Of a stretch of DNA of 64,000 bases, positions 30,101-42,100 are shown piece after piece. A model generated the notes under the pieces. That model saw only the letters and a program-made list of their open reading frames with translations. It was not told where the DNA came from and did no database searches. The position numbers and the translations under genes are program-made. Source of the DNA: Ariolimax columbianus. Lineage: Eukaryota; Mollusca; Gastropoda; Stylommatophora; Arionidae. The stretch is from contig JAVGWX010000013.1 of NCBI GenBank assembly GCA_036924085.1, positions 55,870,336-55,934,335 on the forward strand. Reading direction: 5' to 3'. Within the stretch, counting starts at the first letter, position 1. The number at the start of each line of letters is the position of its first letter.

Positions 30101-33100
30101 TCTGCTGCTGCACTGGTGAGCGTCTGCCTATTTTGAGCTCACCGTGCAACAGCTGCTTGGGAAAACGCTCATCTGGCAGGCGAACGACATGTCCAGTCCA
30201 TCTTAGCTGACAATAATATCATGATGTCGATAGAGTACACACGTTTCCGAAGATAACAAATATGGTGGCATCCACAATCTAAAGAATTTGGTTGATTTTA
30301 GTGATGGTTCTAAGTTTTGAAAATTTGAGAAATGGCCATTCAAAATGGGCTAAGGACAGAAATGTCTTTTAAATGATCCTCTCAAGGATTTGGAGGCTGA
30401 CAAGTTAATTTGGATGCTGATTATTCTGGAAAGCACAAGTGATTATTTGAATGATAACACATGTGATTCGAAATATGTTCCAAGCTAGAATTGTTCCTGT
30501 CCCTCGGAGAATCAGACTACACGTGGGAGTGGTGATTGCTATGTGTATATATCCCACCCTACACAATGTATCAAGTAAATTTGATTCAATGTAATCTTCA
30601 ATTAATATACTCCACAATTTACAAGTAGGACATCAATGAGTAGGTTACTCTTTTGTGTGCCCTGAAAAGGACGTCAAGTGGCGGGTTGCAGTAGCTTTCC
30701 TCACATCCCGAGCGTGCTGATGAAGATGGACCAGGGTTCTCCAAGCAGTTGTGCTATGCTTAGCTTCAATTGCGTGTCACCCACTTCTATGGGGATCACA
30801 TCGATCTCATACCTCGTTAGCCAGACTGCCATGAAAACAGCCAGTTTCCATAGGGGGCTACTAGGAAGCTGAGGTCTTGGCCAGTATGTTTTCCCTGACC
30901 CTGACTAACATGTCTGATCAGTGTATTTTTGCCTAACCAGACTTTATTGTAGTCTTCCTCCCGGTAAATCTGAGATAGAAAAATTAAATGAGAGCACATA
31001 GTTTTGTCATAGTAAATAGATTTCCTCAGATGTCTACCGTGTGTGTATTTTCTCAGGTGCAAAGAGGGATGGGATTTTACGGTTAGGGTGGCCAGGGTTC
31101 AAAGGGTTAAGAAGCAAAGTCAATGCGCAAACATTCTTACCAACAAATTAAATAAAGTTATTTTGAATATGTATTGCTCATTAGAGGGCCATTCCAGCTC
31201 TAATGTACTTTTTAAACTAGCAAATCAAATCAGCTCTTTCATTGTCATAAAGCCCAGCACGGTCAGGACAGCAGACCTATACAAATTCTTACGGTTTGAG
31301 GAATCAATGTATGTTAGACACCCGTGCCATAGCAATTTGTTTTGGTCTTGTACCATCAAGCATGATCACCAATTGACTGCAATTATTATGTCTTTAAATG
31401 TGTTAACTATCTTGTCTAGGCTCTTGTGACAAGACGATGTAGTACAGCACAATACCTGCTGGCCATCTGTATTCTGGATCTGTAGTTCCCCATCTTTTTT
31501 ACACATCAAGGTCCAATTACCGACCACAAGTCTTGTAGGGCCTGATTTTGTCAGAATAGGCTGACTAGGAGTGCCTGTCTTGATCTGACTGCGGGCTCGC
31601 TGCAGTTTGTCTAAGAACTCACCTCTGTTTTCTGAAAAAATATTTAAAATGTTACAAATGTAGGGTAAAGATATTGTTTAAGATGCCCAATTTATCACAG
31701 GCAGATGGCTATGAATTTCATTTTCTCTGCTAAGCAGGACTTTAAAAATATGTTAACAAAAAAAAACCTTCATTATGTAATCTTTTTCTTCTGCATTCAT
31801 TCTCAATCTTCTGCTAAAGGAGACGGCGTGGGCTAGGGGTTAAGTGACACCGCTCACAATCCGAAGGAGTAGGGTTCACTCCCCATTACACCACCGGCTG
31901 ATACCTCGGGGAAGTAAACCCTTTGAAAATTCTGGAGGAAGCAGACCCTTAAATAAAAAGCATGCCGAAGTCAGTTGCACTGGGCCGACAGGCGCAAAAC
32001 AAAAACTGTGTAACGCACACCACCTTGGGGAATTGAGAAATAAGGCAAGCGCAAAATAATATATATATATATTTCCTGCTAACAAGCCCTAAACAGGGCT
32101 TTGCAAAAAGCAGGATGTTGTCAGGCCATGAGAACGGAGAGTTGAATACGTATGATGGCCACAGATGACAGGCAGAAATGGAGAGATAGAATCCTGACTG
32201 ATTGACTTGATGATAAAAAGGCATTATGGCCTTGCTTTTCTTCTTCTTCTTCGTTCTCATTCTCCCACTACCAAACCCTGAAAGGGCTTAAGTAGCAGAA
32301 TGTAGTCCAGAGAACGGAATGCGCTGTGTTGTAGTTTACAGCTTGACTGCGATATTTGCACCTTTCGGTCCAACACATCCGACTTCAGCAAGCATTTTTT
32401 GAATGGTTAGCATTCCCTCTTCGATCCCTTCTCCTTAGCCAGTCTGCCCTGCTGCAGTCTGTTATCCAGAATCACCGCGTGGAGGTTTAGAAGGGTCTTG
32501 GCAGCTATGGTTCGCCGGCCCTGACTCTAGCAGTCAGCTATGGGTCGCTGACCACTGCTCAGCATCTTGATCCCGGCCTTGCTTTTGAAAACCACCAGTT
32601 GATTTTAAGCAGTCAAACTAAGCATTTACTGAATACACAGAACCAATCAAATCTATAGGACCAGTTAGGTATTTGTGCACACTAAGTGCATACAGGAGTT
32701 AATCTTCATAATTTCAGCTGCACCTTTAGCAGAACTGCATACATTTAGGATTTAATTGCCATTATTATCATTTGTATGCAGATTGGACACCTCTCTTTTA
32801 CTTATTTTGTTTAGGAGTTAGTAAAACATATCTATCTTCAGTCCACTTATGTCGTTAGACGTCATGGGGAGGTGTGACCTCCTTTTTTTCATATTTTTTG
32901 GTAGGCAAATATTCGTTGGCGACTTGCCAGGTCAATCCCAGCATCTGTTAGCCCCTGGAATATACGATCTATTTTTGGGATTGCTGATGGTAAAAGTGCA
33001 AATTAGAGCAAGGTAGACCTGCAGCATGTCAGGCGCCATCTATGCCGCTCCGCTAACCAAATAACCAAGACATGATGTTATAGCCACACAGTTCCCTTTT

Positions 33101-36100
33101 TGCGACATTCTCTGTGGGGCGAGAATCTCTAGAATACTTTAGTAGTAATACTAGAGTAAATTTTTAACTTTGAATTTTGCCCAAGTTTAGGCCATTAAGC
33201 CTACTGTTTTTGATTTCCAACTGCTAAGGTATTTTTAATATAAGGGACCATCCACTAACATTATGGTTCCAGCAAGTAGCAACCTACTACTCTGCTCTGG
33301 ACAAGGGCTGGAACCACGGCACAGCTGTGGGCATGGATGTGGCCTCAGATGCACCGGGCCTCAGACGCCTAAGCGCAAATTATTATAGTAACACTCTTGT
33401 TACAAGCAAACACTCTTAACCTTTACAGTTCAATCGTAGAAAAATGATGACAACCAAACAATTTTTCGCTTGCGTGCGAATGTTGCGAAAACCAAAAATG
33501 AGGTAAAACGGACAATCGTACACCATTTTATTCATAGAATGAATAAACCGGGCTACCATAGAAATATAGTTTTTTTATGATGAATACTTCACATCCACCT
33601 ACACAGGTTTTCAACAGGCAAAAGTATTTTGTGTTAGATTACAAATGAATTTGAAACACTATTATCTTCTTTTATGCGGATTGGGGCCAGCACTTTATTG
33701 AGAATGGTAAAGCTAAGTTAAGTTGTAAAAGATCTTTTGTGAAGTTGATCTATTTAGTTAGTTTATGTAGATTAAATTAAATACATTTTTAGTGTAAACT
33801 AACAGTTGTGCTCATATTATAAACACTGTATCAATACTTTATAATTTCGATGGATTATATGAGGAGCAATGTTTCAGAATTGGCGAGTCCAAATGTTGGT
33901 GCTTTTTTAAAAAATTAATTTTCACCTTCATCATCATCTATCTCAGAAACTAACACACATGCAACAAAGTCATTCATATCTATAAATCATCTTCTTCATA
34001 CGCCAACCTGTATTTTTCGAAAAAAGCAGTGGTCATCCTGAGGCTGTCGACACTGCCATAGAGCTTGTCTAGTGTTGGCCACATCTGCTTTCTCTGATCC
34101 TCGTATGTCGGGCAGTTTTGCAGCAAATGTTCAGCGGTCATTTTCCCGGTACCACACGAGCATTCATCAGTGCCACCTATCTTCAATTTGTTGAATAGGT
34201 GGTACCTCAGTCTATTGTGGCCAGTGCGAAGTCTGAAGACCACGGCCTGCTCTCTTCTGTTCAACTGGTAATAGGCATCGTTTTTTGTGTAGCCAGTATG
34301 TTCTGTTTCCCATTTGGTCATGTATCTAGCTCTAATAAGCCTTTTTGACTCTTCGTATGTCACACTAGTATCTGGTTGTGGTAGTCTTGCCCCTTCTTTT
34401 GCCAGTCTGTCTGCCTCCTCGTTGCCTTGGATGTTACAGAGGGATGGAACCCACTGTATCACTACTCTTTTTTGGTGCGGACTGCTGGCATAGTTGACAG
34501 AGTACTGCTCTTAGATCATTAAGTTCAGTATTTTTCTGGCTTTTTAGTGCTGTGACTACGGCCAGGGCATCTGTAAGCAGGACTATATGGCTTTTATTCC
34601 TTTTACCTGTCACCATTTCTTCTACTGCAGCCCTCAGTGCCTCTGCCTCCGCTCTGTAATTGCTTGTGTATTTTCCAGTTGCCAATGATAGTGTTATTTT
34701 TCTGCCATTTTGTAGGCTCAGGAATACCCCTGCCCCTCCGTTCTGTGTTGTGTTTGTTACAGAACCGTCGGTGTATGCATTTGCCCAGTCCATGCTTGGG
34801 TAGTTTTTCGTTATGTACCTCAGGGTTGTATCTCTTCTTTCTTTTTCAGTCTGGCTGTTTTTGTTTCCAATACCTGGTATATTTTCTACCACCTCTGGAA
34901 ATATATGCTGCCTCCAGGTCAACAAATAAGAAGGTTATAGGCTCTCAAAGTCAACAACCATAGTAAAATGTCACATGCTGAAAAAATTATGGCAGCGGAA
35001 AGGTTCAACAGATATACTAACCTGAACTGTCAGAACCGCCTTCAGGACTTCCACTTGAGTACATTGTGGCCAACTTGCCATCCAGAATGAACCTGAACCA
35101 GCCATTGCTGCCATTACTAAGCTCCAGGGCAGTTCCCTCACTCCATAAATACAAGCAGTCTCTTCCACGAACAATGTACCAATCCCTCCAGTGATAGGGT
35201 CGACCTGGTACAATTTCTGTGGCATCTGACAAGTTTAAATCCTCTTCCTCCTTTTATAGAAAGCATGACAACAAATAAACATTTATAAAACTAAAACGTG
35301 ATCTCATTTCATAAATGTACCTAACAAAAACAAATGCCCTCAAAAAGCATCTCAGCTAAAGGAGTCAATAATATGTAAATAACAATGAAGATGCCACTTT
35401 CAGTTTCCATGCACCATCCTCAAGCTACATTTAGAAATATAAACATCAAGTGTGTAATAAACGGCTGCAGCACACAACATATTTGTTAACCCTTTGAACC
35501 CGGTATCCCGATGAACCGGTGTGTGTGTGTGTACATAGCGCGCCCCGAGTCACCGGTTTGGTGGTATAGCATACGTATCTTCTAAGAACAGGCATAGTAT
35601 GGATAGACACAGCAGAATTTTCTTCCTGAATGTTACTTCAAAATGGACTTATCACATTGTGACACATTTTTACTAAATTTTCAAGATGAAAAGATGTGCA
35701 GAAAAACCAGTAAATGACTGTTCTAAAACGCTAACAATGGAGCAAAAGCTATCGAGATTGTTCTCAATGATTCGGAGGACGATGAATTAGATTTAGATAG
35801 CAACTATTCTAAAACTGATATTGAAGTTTAATCAGATGAACATTTGAGTGATACCATGTGTTCATTAGACTCTGATGAAGCTACCTCTTACCCTGTTCCT
35901 AATTTTTCTGACGATCAGGCTGTTTTACAGGGGCGTGGAAGGGGGCATTTCCCAGGTAGTATCTCTAGTAAATTTGATGCAGGTTGGTCTCCAATAAATA
36001 TATTCAGACCTGTGTCTGCAGTAGACACAACATTTATGGAGCAGATAGGCCCCAAGAACATTCCAGAATCTATTAATCTAGAGAGTAAAGCCAGTGAATT

Positions 36101-39100
36101 TGTGGAACTTTTCCTGGACAATGATTTCTGGCACAATTTGTGTGAGCAGACAACTCGATGTGTTGAGCAGATCAGGAGCAAGAAAACAACCAGCTACTAT
36201 GCCAAAAATTATAAAAGTGTAGTAGTGCCAGAGATGAAAGCATTCTTTGGTCTGTCTTAAAATGGAACACAGTTTGAGTAAACCACCTTACGAGGAGTAC
36301 TGGTCTAGCTCGTCTGCTAACTTCGTGTCTCATACTCCTGGTTCCAGCACTGTGATGGAGCGTGATCGCTTCCTTGCTCTCCTGTCTTTTCTTCATCTAG
36401 TTGATGAGGAGGACCCTGCTCTGGATAAAGCAGATAAACTTTACAAAGTGAGGCCTATGTTGGATGTGTTGCTACCAAAATTTCGGCACTATTATTCGCC
36501 TTCACAGCACGTGAGCTTAGACGAAGGTATGATCCCTCGAAGAGCAGGCTTGCCTTCAAACAGTATATCAAGTCAAAGCCCATAAAGTGGAGAATAAAGG
36601 CTTACATGGCTATATTCTGAATCTGGAAATCTACACTGGAAAAGCAGACAATATTATAACAGTTGGTGGTAGCGTCGTTATCAGAATTTTAACTTCAGGG
36701 AATTTGGTCAACAAAAACCATATTGTTGTTATGGACAGATTCTACAACAGTGTAACTCTCTTTGACAAGCTGTACACTGATTATGGTACACTTGCTGTAG
36801 GTACAGCAATGACAAATAGGAAATTTTATCCAAATATACTGGCAGGAAAGAAGAAAATGGACAGGGGTCATTCAGAATTTATTTGCCATAACATTGTATG
36901 CCTTGTCTGGATGGACCAAAGACCTGTAAATTTTATATCCAACTACCACAACCCAAAAGAAATTGGAACTGTTAGAAGGAGAAGAAAGGATGGAACAGCT
37001 GTAGATGTTCCAACTCCTCAACTTTGTATATAATGCTTTCGCGAGGGGGGCGCAGATATCAACGACTAAATTTTTCGTCTCAATAAGACACGTCGGCATT
37101 AACGCTGGCCAAGGCAGCTAATTGTGAAATTCTTTATGCGGGCATGTAATAATGCCTACATACTTATAGATCATTATAGTGCCCACAATACAAGAGGAAG
37201 ACTCTACAGGACATTTGGGATGTTCATGAACGAAGTTTGTTTATCCCTCATTGAGGATTTTAGAACAGCTACTACGAAACTTCACAACCGTGTCGAGGCA
37301 CGACAGAGACTGCAAAATGTTGTTTCACATCATCCATAAATGTCTCCAAAAGCTACAGGAAATAATGTTTGTGTAGTATGCTCAGTTAAATTTAACAAGC
37401 ATGTCAAGGACTTCCCAAACATGGCCTACAAAGACAGACCCTTCAAACAAGTCAAGACAAAATTTTGGTGTAAACATTGTGAAACTTATCTGTGCCTAAA
37501 GGATGGGTCTACATGCTGGGAGGACTGGCATAATAAGCAGGAATATTGGAGATGATCAGGTCAGTGGGTCTACAGGCTGGGAGGACTGGCATAATGAGCA
37601 GGAATATTGGAGATGATCAGGTCAGTGGGTCTACATGCTGGGAGGACTGGCATAATAAGCAGGAATATTAAAGATGATCAGGTCAGTCTATTTGAGATAA
37701 AATAATTGAAACAGATCACTTAGTTTTGTCATTGTAACTAGTTTTGTTCAGGTGTTCATTTTTGGCATTATTTCTTCAGGAGCCCAGTGGAATGGGGTTT
37801 TACAGGCCAGGTGACCAGGGTTCAAAGGGTTAAGGTATGTACGACCATAGATTATGAAAATGAAGAATAATAAATGACACATTAAATAGTACACAGACAA
37901 ACAGATGAACTGTGAAATCTGATAACATGATTTTGTTCTGGAACATAATAAAGGTATGCTGAGTAACCAACAATGAAAAATGATTAGATATCTAATGTGA
38001 TAAGCCACCTCCAATATCTTATTCTTCTCCTTCAGATCAAGGTCTCTGCTTGTCATACAAAGAAAACCTTTGTTTATAAGTCGGTTTTATCTCTGTACAG
38101 CTTTTGTCTCTCATCTGTCTAGAGGCTAGTATTGCTCTCTCTCTTCCTGTGTGAGAGTGGAGCTGTGTAGGTTCCACAGTCATGGTATGCTCTCCATATG
38201 GACCTATCATAATCCTCATGTTGTAAAGATGACCCTTGAGTATATTATCCCCAGTTCTCAGTCTGAAGATAACTTGCTCTTGTCTAGTTAAATCACAGTT
38301 TTCTTTTTGGAAATGGGAGTGTTGATAAGCAGATATTCTATCAAAGTTGGCTTTGCTTCATTACACATTTGTTGGAGCCTACTTCAAACTTTGCTGGTCT
38401 GTCTGCAGCTTCATTTCTTTCAATATTGCAGTATAAGGGGATCCACTGAATGACTAATCTTGGGTGTTTTGTTGAAAGCTTTGTCAGAGAGTGCATGCAC
38501 TGCTCAAGATCTCTATCTTTATGTTGTTCTAGAGCTGATATTACTGATGAGTCATCATTCAGGAATACTATGTTTTCTTGTTGGCTATCTTCATCTTGGA
38601 TTTGGTGATTTCAGACTATATACAGGTCAGAACAGGTTATGATACCATTTATTCAACAAGTTCAAATTAGGACATACAGATGAATGTCTGTGACACTGAT
38701 AAAATTACTGCTGAACATCTGTAGAAGTGTACAACATACGATTTACAGAGAAAGCACATTTGGCCACCTCCCGTTCCAATCCAAGACAAGCCCTATGGAG
38801 ATTCCGAAGACCTCATGCGATCCACTGCTTTCTTTAGAGACATTCAAGTTGACGTCTGACAGCTCATGAAGAAAATGAAGGACGATTACAAGCATAGTAG
38901 CAGCCTTCAGTGCCTCTATGCCCACGCTGAAGTCATTGAAGTATGTTCCTGTTGTTGACAGAGTTTTTTCATCTCTGTTCCTTAGTCTGTAACAGACCCC
39001 TTCGCCTCTAATTGATGTAGCTTTGTTAGCTGAGCCACATTTATTACAGCGTATCCATGTTTCTGGCGGGTTATACTCTCCTAAGATATTCTTCCGCGAT

Positions 39101-42100
39101 AATCTTCCTTTCTAAATCTGTCCCCTTCTTTTCCCTTTCCTCTATGGTTTCTACAATCTCAGAAATGTTTGCTTGTTTCATGGTCAAATTTGGGATATAT
39201 GTATTAGATCTTTAGCTACTGCCTGGTTTATGACCGGGTCTGTTCTTGCCAAAATTTTTGTTTTTTATATGAAGTAACCTCTCTCTTCTAATTTATCCTG
39301 TTACATATTGGATCTTGTTTTCATTTGTTTTTTACATTTTTTTTTCATTTGCATTTGCCTTATTTCTCTATTCCCCAAGGTGGTGTGCATTGCGTTATGT
39401 TTTTTATTGACACCTGTCGGCCCAGGGGATCAGACTACAGCATGCATTTTATACAAAAGTTTGCTTCCTCCTGCATTTTTGTAAAGGTTGGCTAGGACAT
39501 ACGCTGCAGAAGGCAGTCTAACATAGCCAGACAGGCTCTTACATGGAATCTTCAGGGCAAAAGGGGGAGATAGGTAGACCCAAAAATATGTGGATAAGAG
39601 AATGTGAGAAGGAGCTAAAATTAAATAATGACACCTGGAGAGAGGCGGGGGAAGCAGCACAGGACCGTGTACGCTGGCGGGATGTTGTCGATAGTCTATG
39701 CACCGAGAGCAGCGACGGGCTTTGATTGATCTCTCCATACTTTTATTTCCTGTGATGTCCTCCATTGTATTTATTGGGCTGTTCTCATAGCTCCATTGAT
39801 GATACATATACCTTAGCTTTGGGTTCTATTAATTTTTGTAAAGTTCTCTTTTGTTGCTGTGGACCATGCTGCTATCCCTTATTCTAGCGCTGGTCTTGGA
39901 TAACATGTGCATAATTCCTTCAGAATGCTCGTGTCAGCTGCCCATTTAAAGACCCATTCTCTCATTATCACCATTGTTCTTAGCATTGCTGGATGCTTTT
40001 TAGATCTGGTTTGTCCATAGCATTGGATTTATTGAGATTCCTAGATAGGTAGAATCTGGCAATTTACTTTTAGGGTTACTTCTTGGGGTTTGTAGAAGTT
40101 TGTAGTTTTGGATTCTTTGATGGTGATTTGCCATTTCTTTGTACATGTCTCTATTTTATTTAGGGTTATTTGCATTTGGTTTCTAGCTAACCTTCAATGT
40201 AATGGCAACATGTAAACCAAAGAAAAGTGGAATGGGAGTAGATCAAGTGACACAAAGAAGAAAAACAATGGCTGAAATGAATTATGGTGGATGCACTATC
40301 AAGAGTATCAAATATTAATTGTATTCATAGATCCAATAACACATTTTTTAAAGAAATTTTCTTCTAACCTTATCGTCTTTTGTTTTTGTTCCTTCCTCAT
40401 CTTGTGAAGGAGGACCAGCCAATGCCAATACTCTTGAGAATAGACCTAACCGAGCAAAATGCTCTAGAAACACTTCCTGACATTTCAGCATAAGATCTTG
40501 CATAATCTGTAGGACTGTCATGTGACCATCATCATCATCCTAAATGACAGAAAAACAATTTTACAATGTACTAATTCTGTAATAATGAGCAAGGATAAAA
40601 GTAATGTATTAAATGAAGTATTGTTCATTCTTTTGGTACAATGACGAATTATTCTTCTGAAACACATAAATTTGTCCAGTATGTGTTGTGAAAGAGTGCA
40701 CAACTTTAGCAAGTATATGGCCCACAAAACACATAAAGCTTTCAAATAGATGGTGCCAAAGGTGGACAATTTCATCAAGTTAGACTAGTACACATATAAA
40801 AATATCAAACATATGTTGTCAAAGGTGGACAACTTTATCAAGTATGTGGCCCACAAAAACACGTACAACTTTTAAATCTGCCACATAAAATACTGAGTTG
40901 AAAGTATGAATCTACCAGCTAACGAGGTGAAGGATCAATATGGTCCTCATAGTAGTGAGCAGCACACAGATAAACCCTAACATAGCACAACCGCCTGTAG
41001 GACCCCATTCCACCTTCATCAGCACGCTTGGGATGTGAGGAAAGCTACTGCAACCTGCCACTTAACGTCGTTTTCAGGGTGCACAAAAGGGTTACTATTC
41101 ATGGGCATTCGAAACAACATCGTCAGTAATGTTTAATAACATTATCACATTTTATATACTAAACTGTTTGCAATTAACTGAGAAAATGAAATAAAATAAA
41201 TTATATCTGATTTGTGATGATTTGGATTTGTGTAAGAGAGATAAAAGTGACAACAGTTTGTTTTTTGAAATATCAAAAATATTTTTTAACAAAGTCAATA
41301 TTTGGGCTATGTTATCCATTGATGAACAAAACAATGGCTTTCTAGTGAAGATAATCCATACAGGAAGGATGTAATTAAGTTTCACCTTACACCACACCAT
41401 AATTCTCACCATGTGTTTGTCTTGTCTATTTGACAATATGCAAAAACAAACCAAAAGTTCGTCTTACTAAAACAATCTAAATATGTTTTGTCAAAGGTCC
41501 AAAACATTGAATTTAGTGCCAATTATGTTATACAAGAAAAATAATATAAGTGACGAGCATTGGGTAGTGCATATCTGAATATTTCATTGGTAGCTCCCAT
41601 TGAAAGCTAGCACCTTCGGGTGCATGCGTTGAAATACACTAACCTGCTTCAGCTGGAACATAATAATTAGCAAATACAGCGTTCTTGGAATCTTATAAAG
41701 TTTTCTTCAACACAAAAACTAAACATATTATTATGTAAGAACAAAATGAGCTGAATGTGTTGTTTTCTGTCAAAGTTGTATGATAAAAGGGATCAAGATG
41801 CTGAGCAGTGCATGAGCTGCAGTGGTCAGTGACCTATACCTGACTGCTAGCTTCAGGGCCAGCGAACCATAGCTGCCAAGACCCTTCTACACCTCCACGC
41901 GGTGATCCTGGATAACAGGCTGCAGCAGGGCAGACTGGCTAAGGAGAAGGGATCGAAGAGGGAATGCTAGCCCGGTACTCAAAAAATGCTTGCTGAGGTC
42001 GGATGTGTTGGACCGAAAGGTGAAAATATCGCAGCCAAGCTGTAAACTATGACACAACGCATTCCTTTCTCTGGACTACATTCTGCTACTTACCCTTTCA

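Larger units (their letters stand above)
35486..37833 (+). mobile_element. piggyBac-like transposon, largest copy
   Basis: Flanked by TTAA at 35486-35489 and 37830-37833. Inverted ends CCCTTTGAACCCGG and CCAGGGTTCAAAGGG. It carries a broken transposase gene (next entry) and a 3 x 61-bp duplication near its 3' end. Relatives: 29829-31110 and 13280-14828. It lies in the G-H intron of hectd1. Confidence 0.92.
38220..40195 (-). mobile_element. RNase H-type LINE (second family), interrupted twice
   Basis: Minus strand pieces in order: RT thumb [20 protein letters not shown] (40180), [19 protein letters not shown] (39880), MRTAQ, then (after a 400-bp interruption) RNase H blocks [16 protein letters not shown] (38930) and [34 protein letters not shown] (38560-38400). 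Interruptions: R2 plus a LINE C-terminus (39340-39735), and an inverted LINE-H-like 3' end (38600-38885). Very decayed. Confidence 0.75.

Noticed and set aside
35844..36260. Host gene with a PGBD domain
   Set aside because: TTAA, inverted terminal repeats and multiple frame breaks show a dead transposon, not a domesticated gene.
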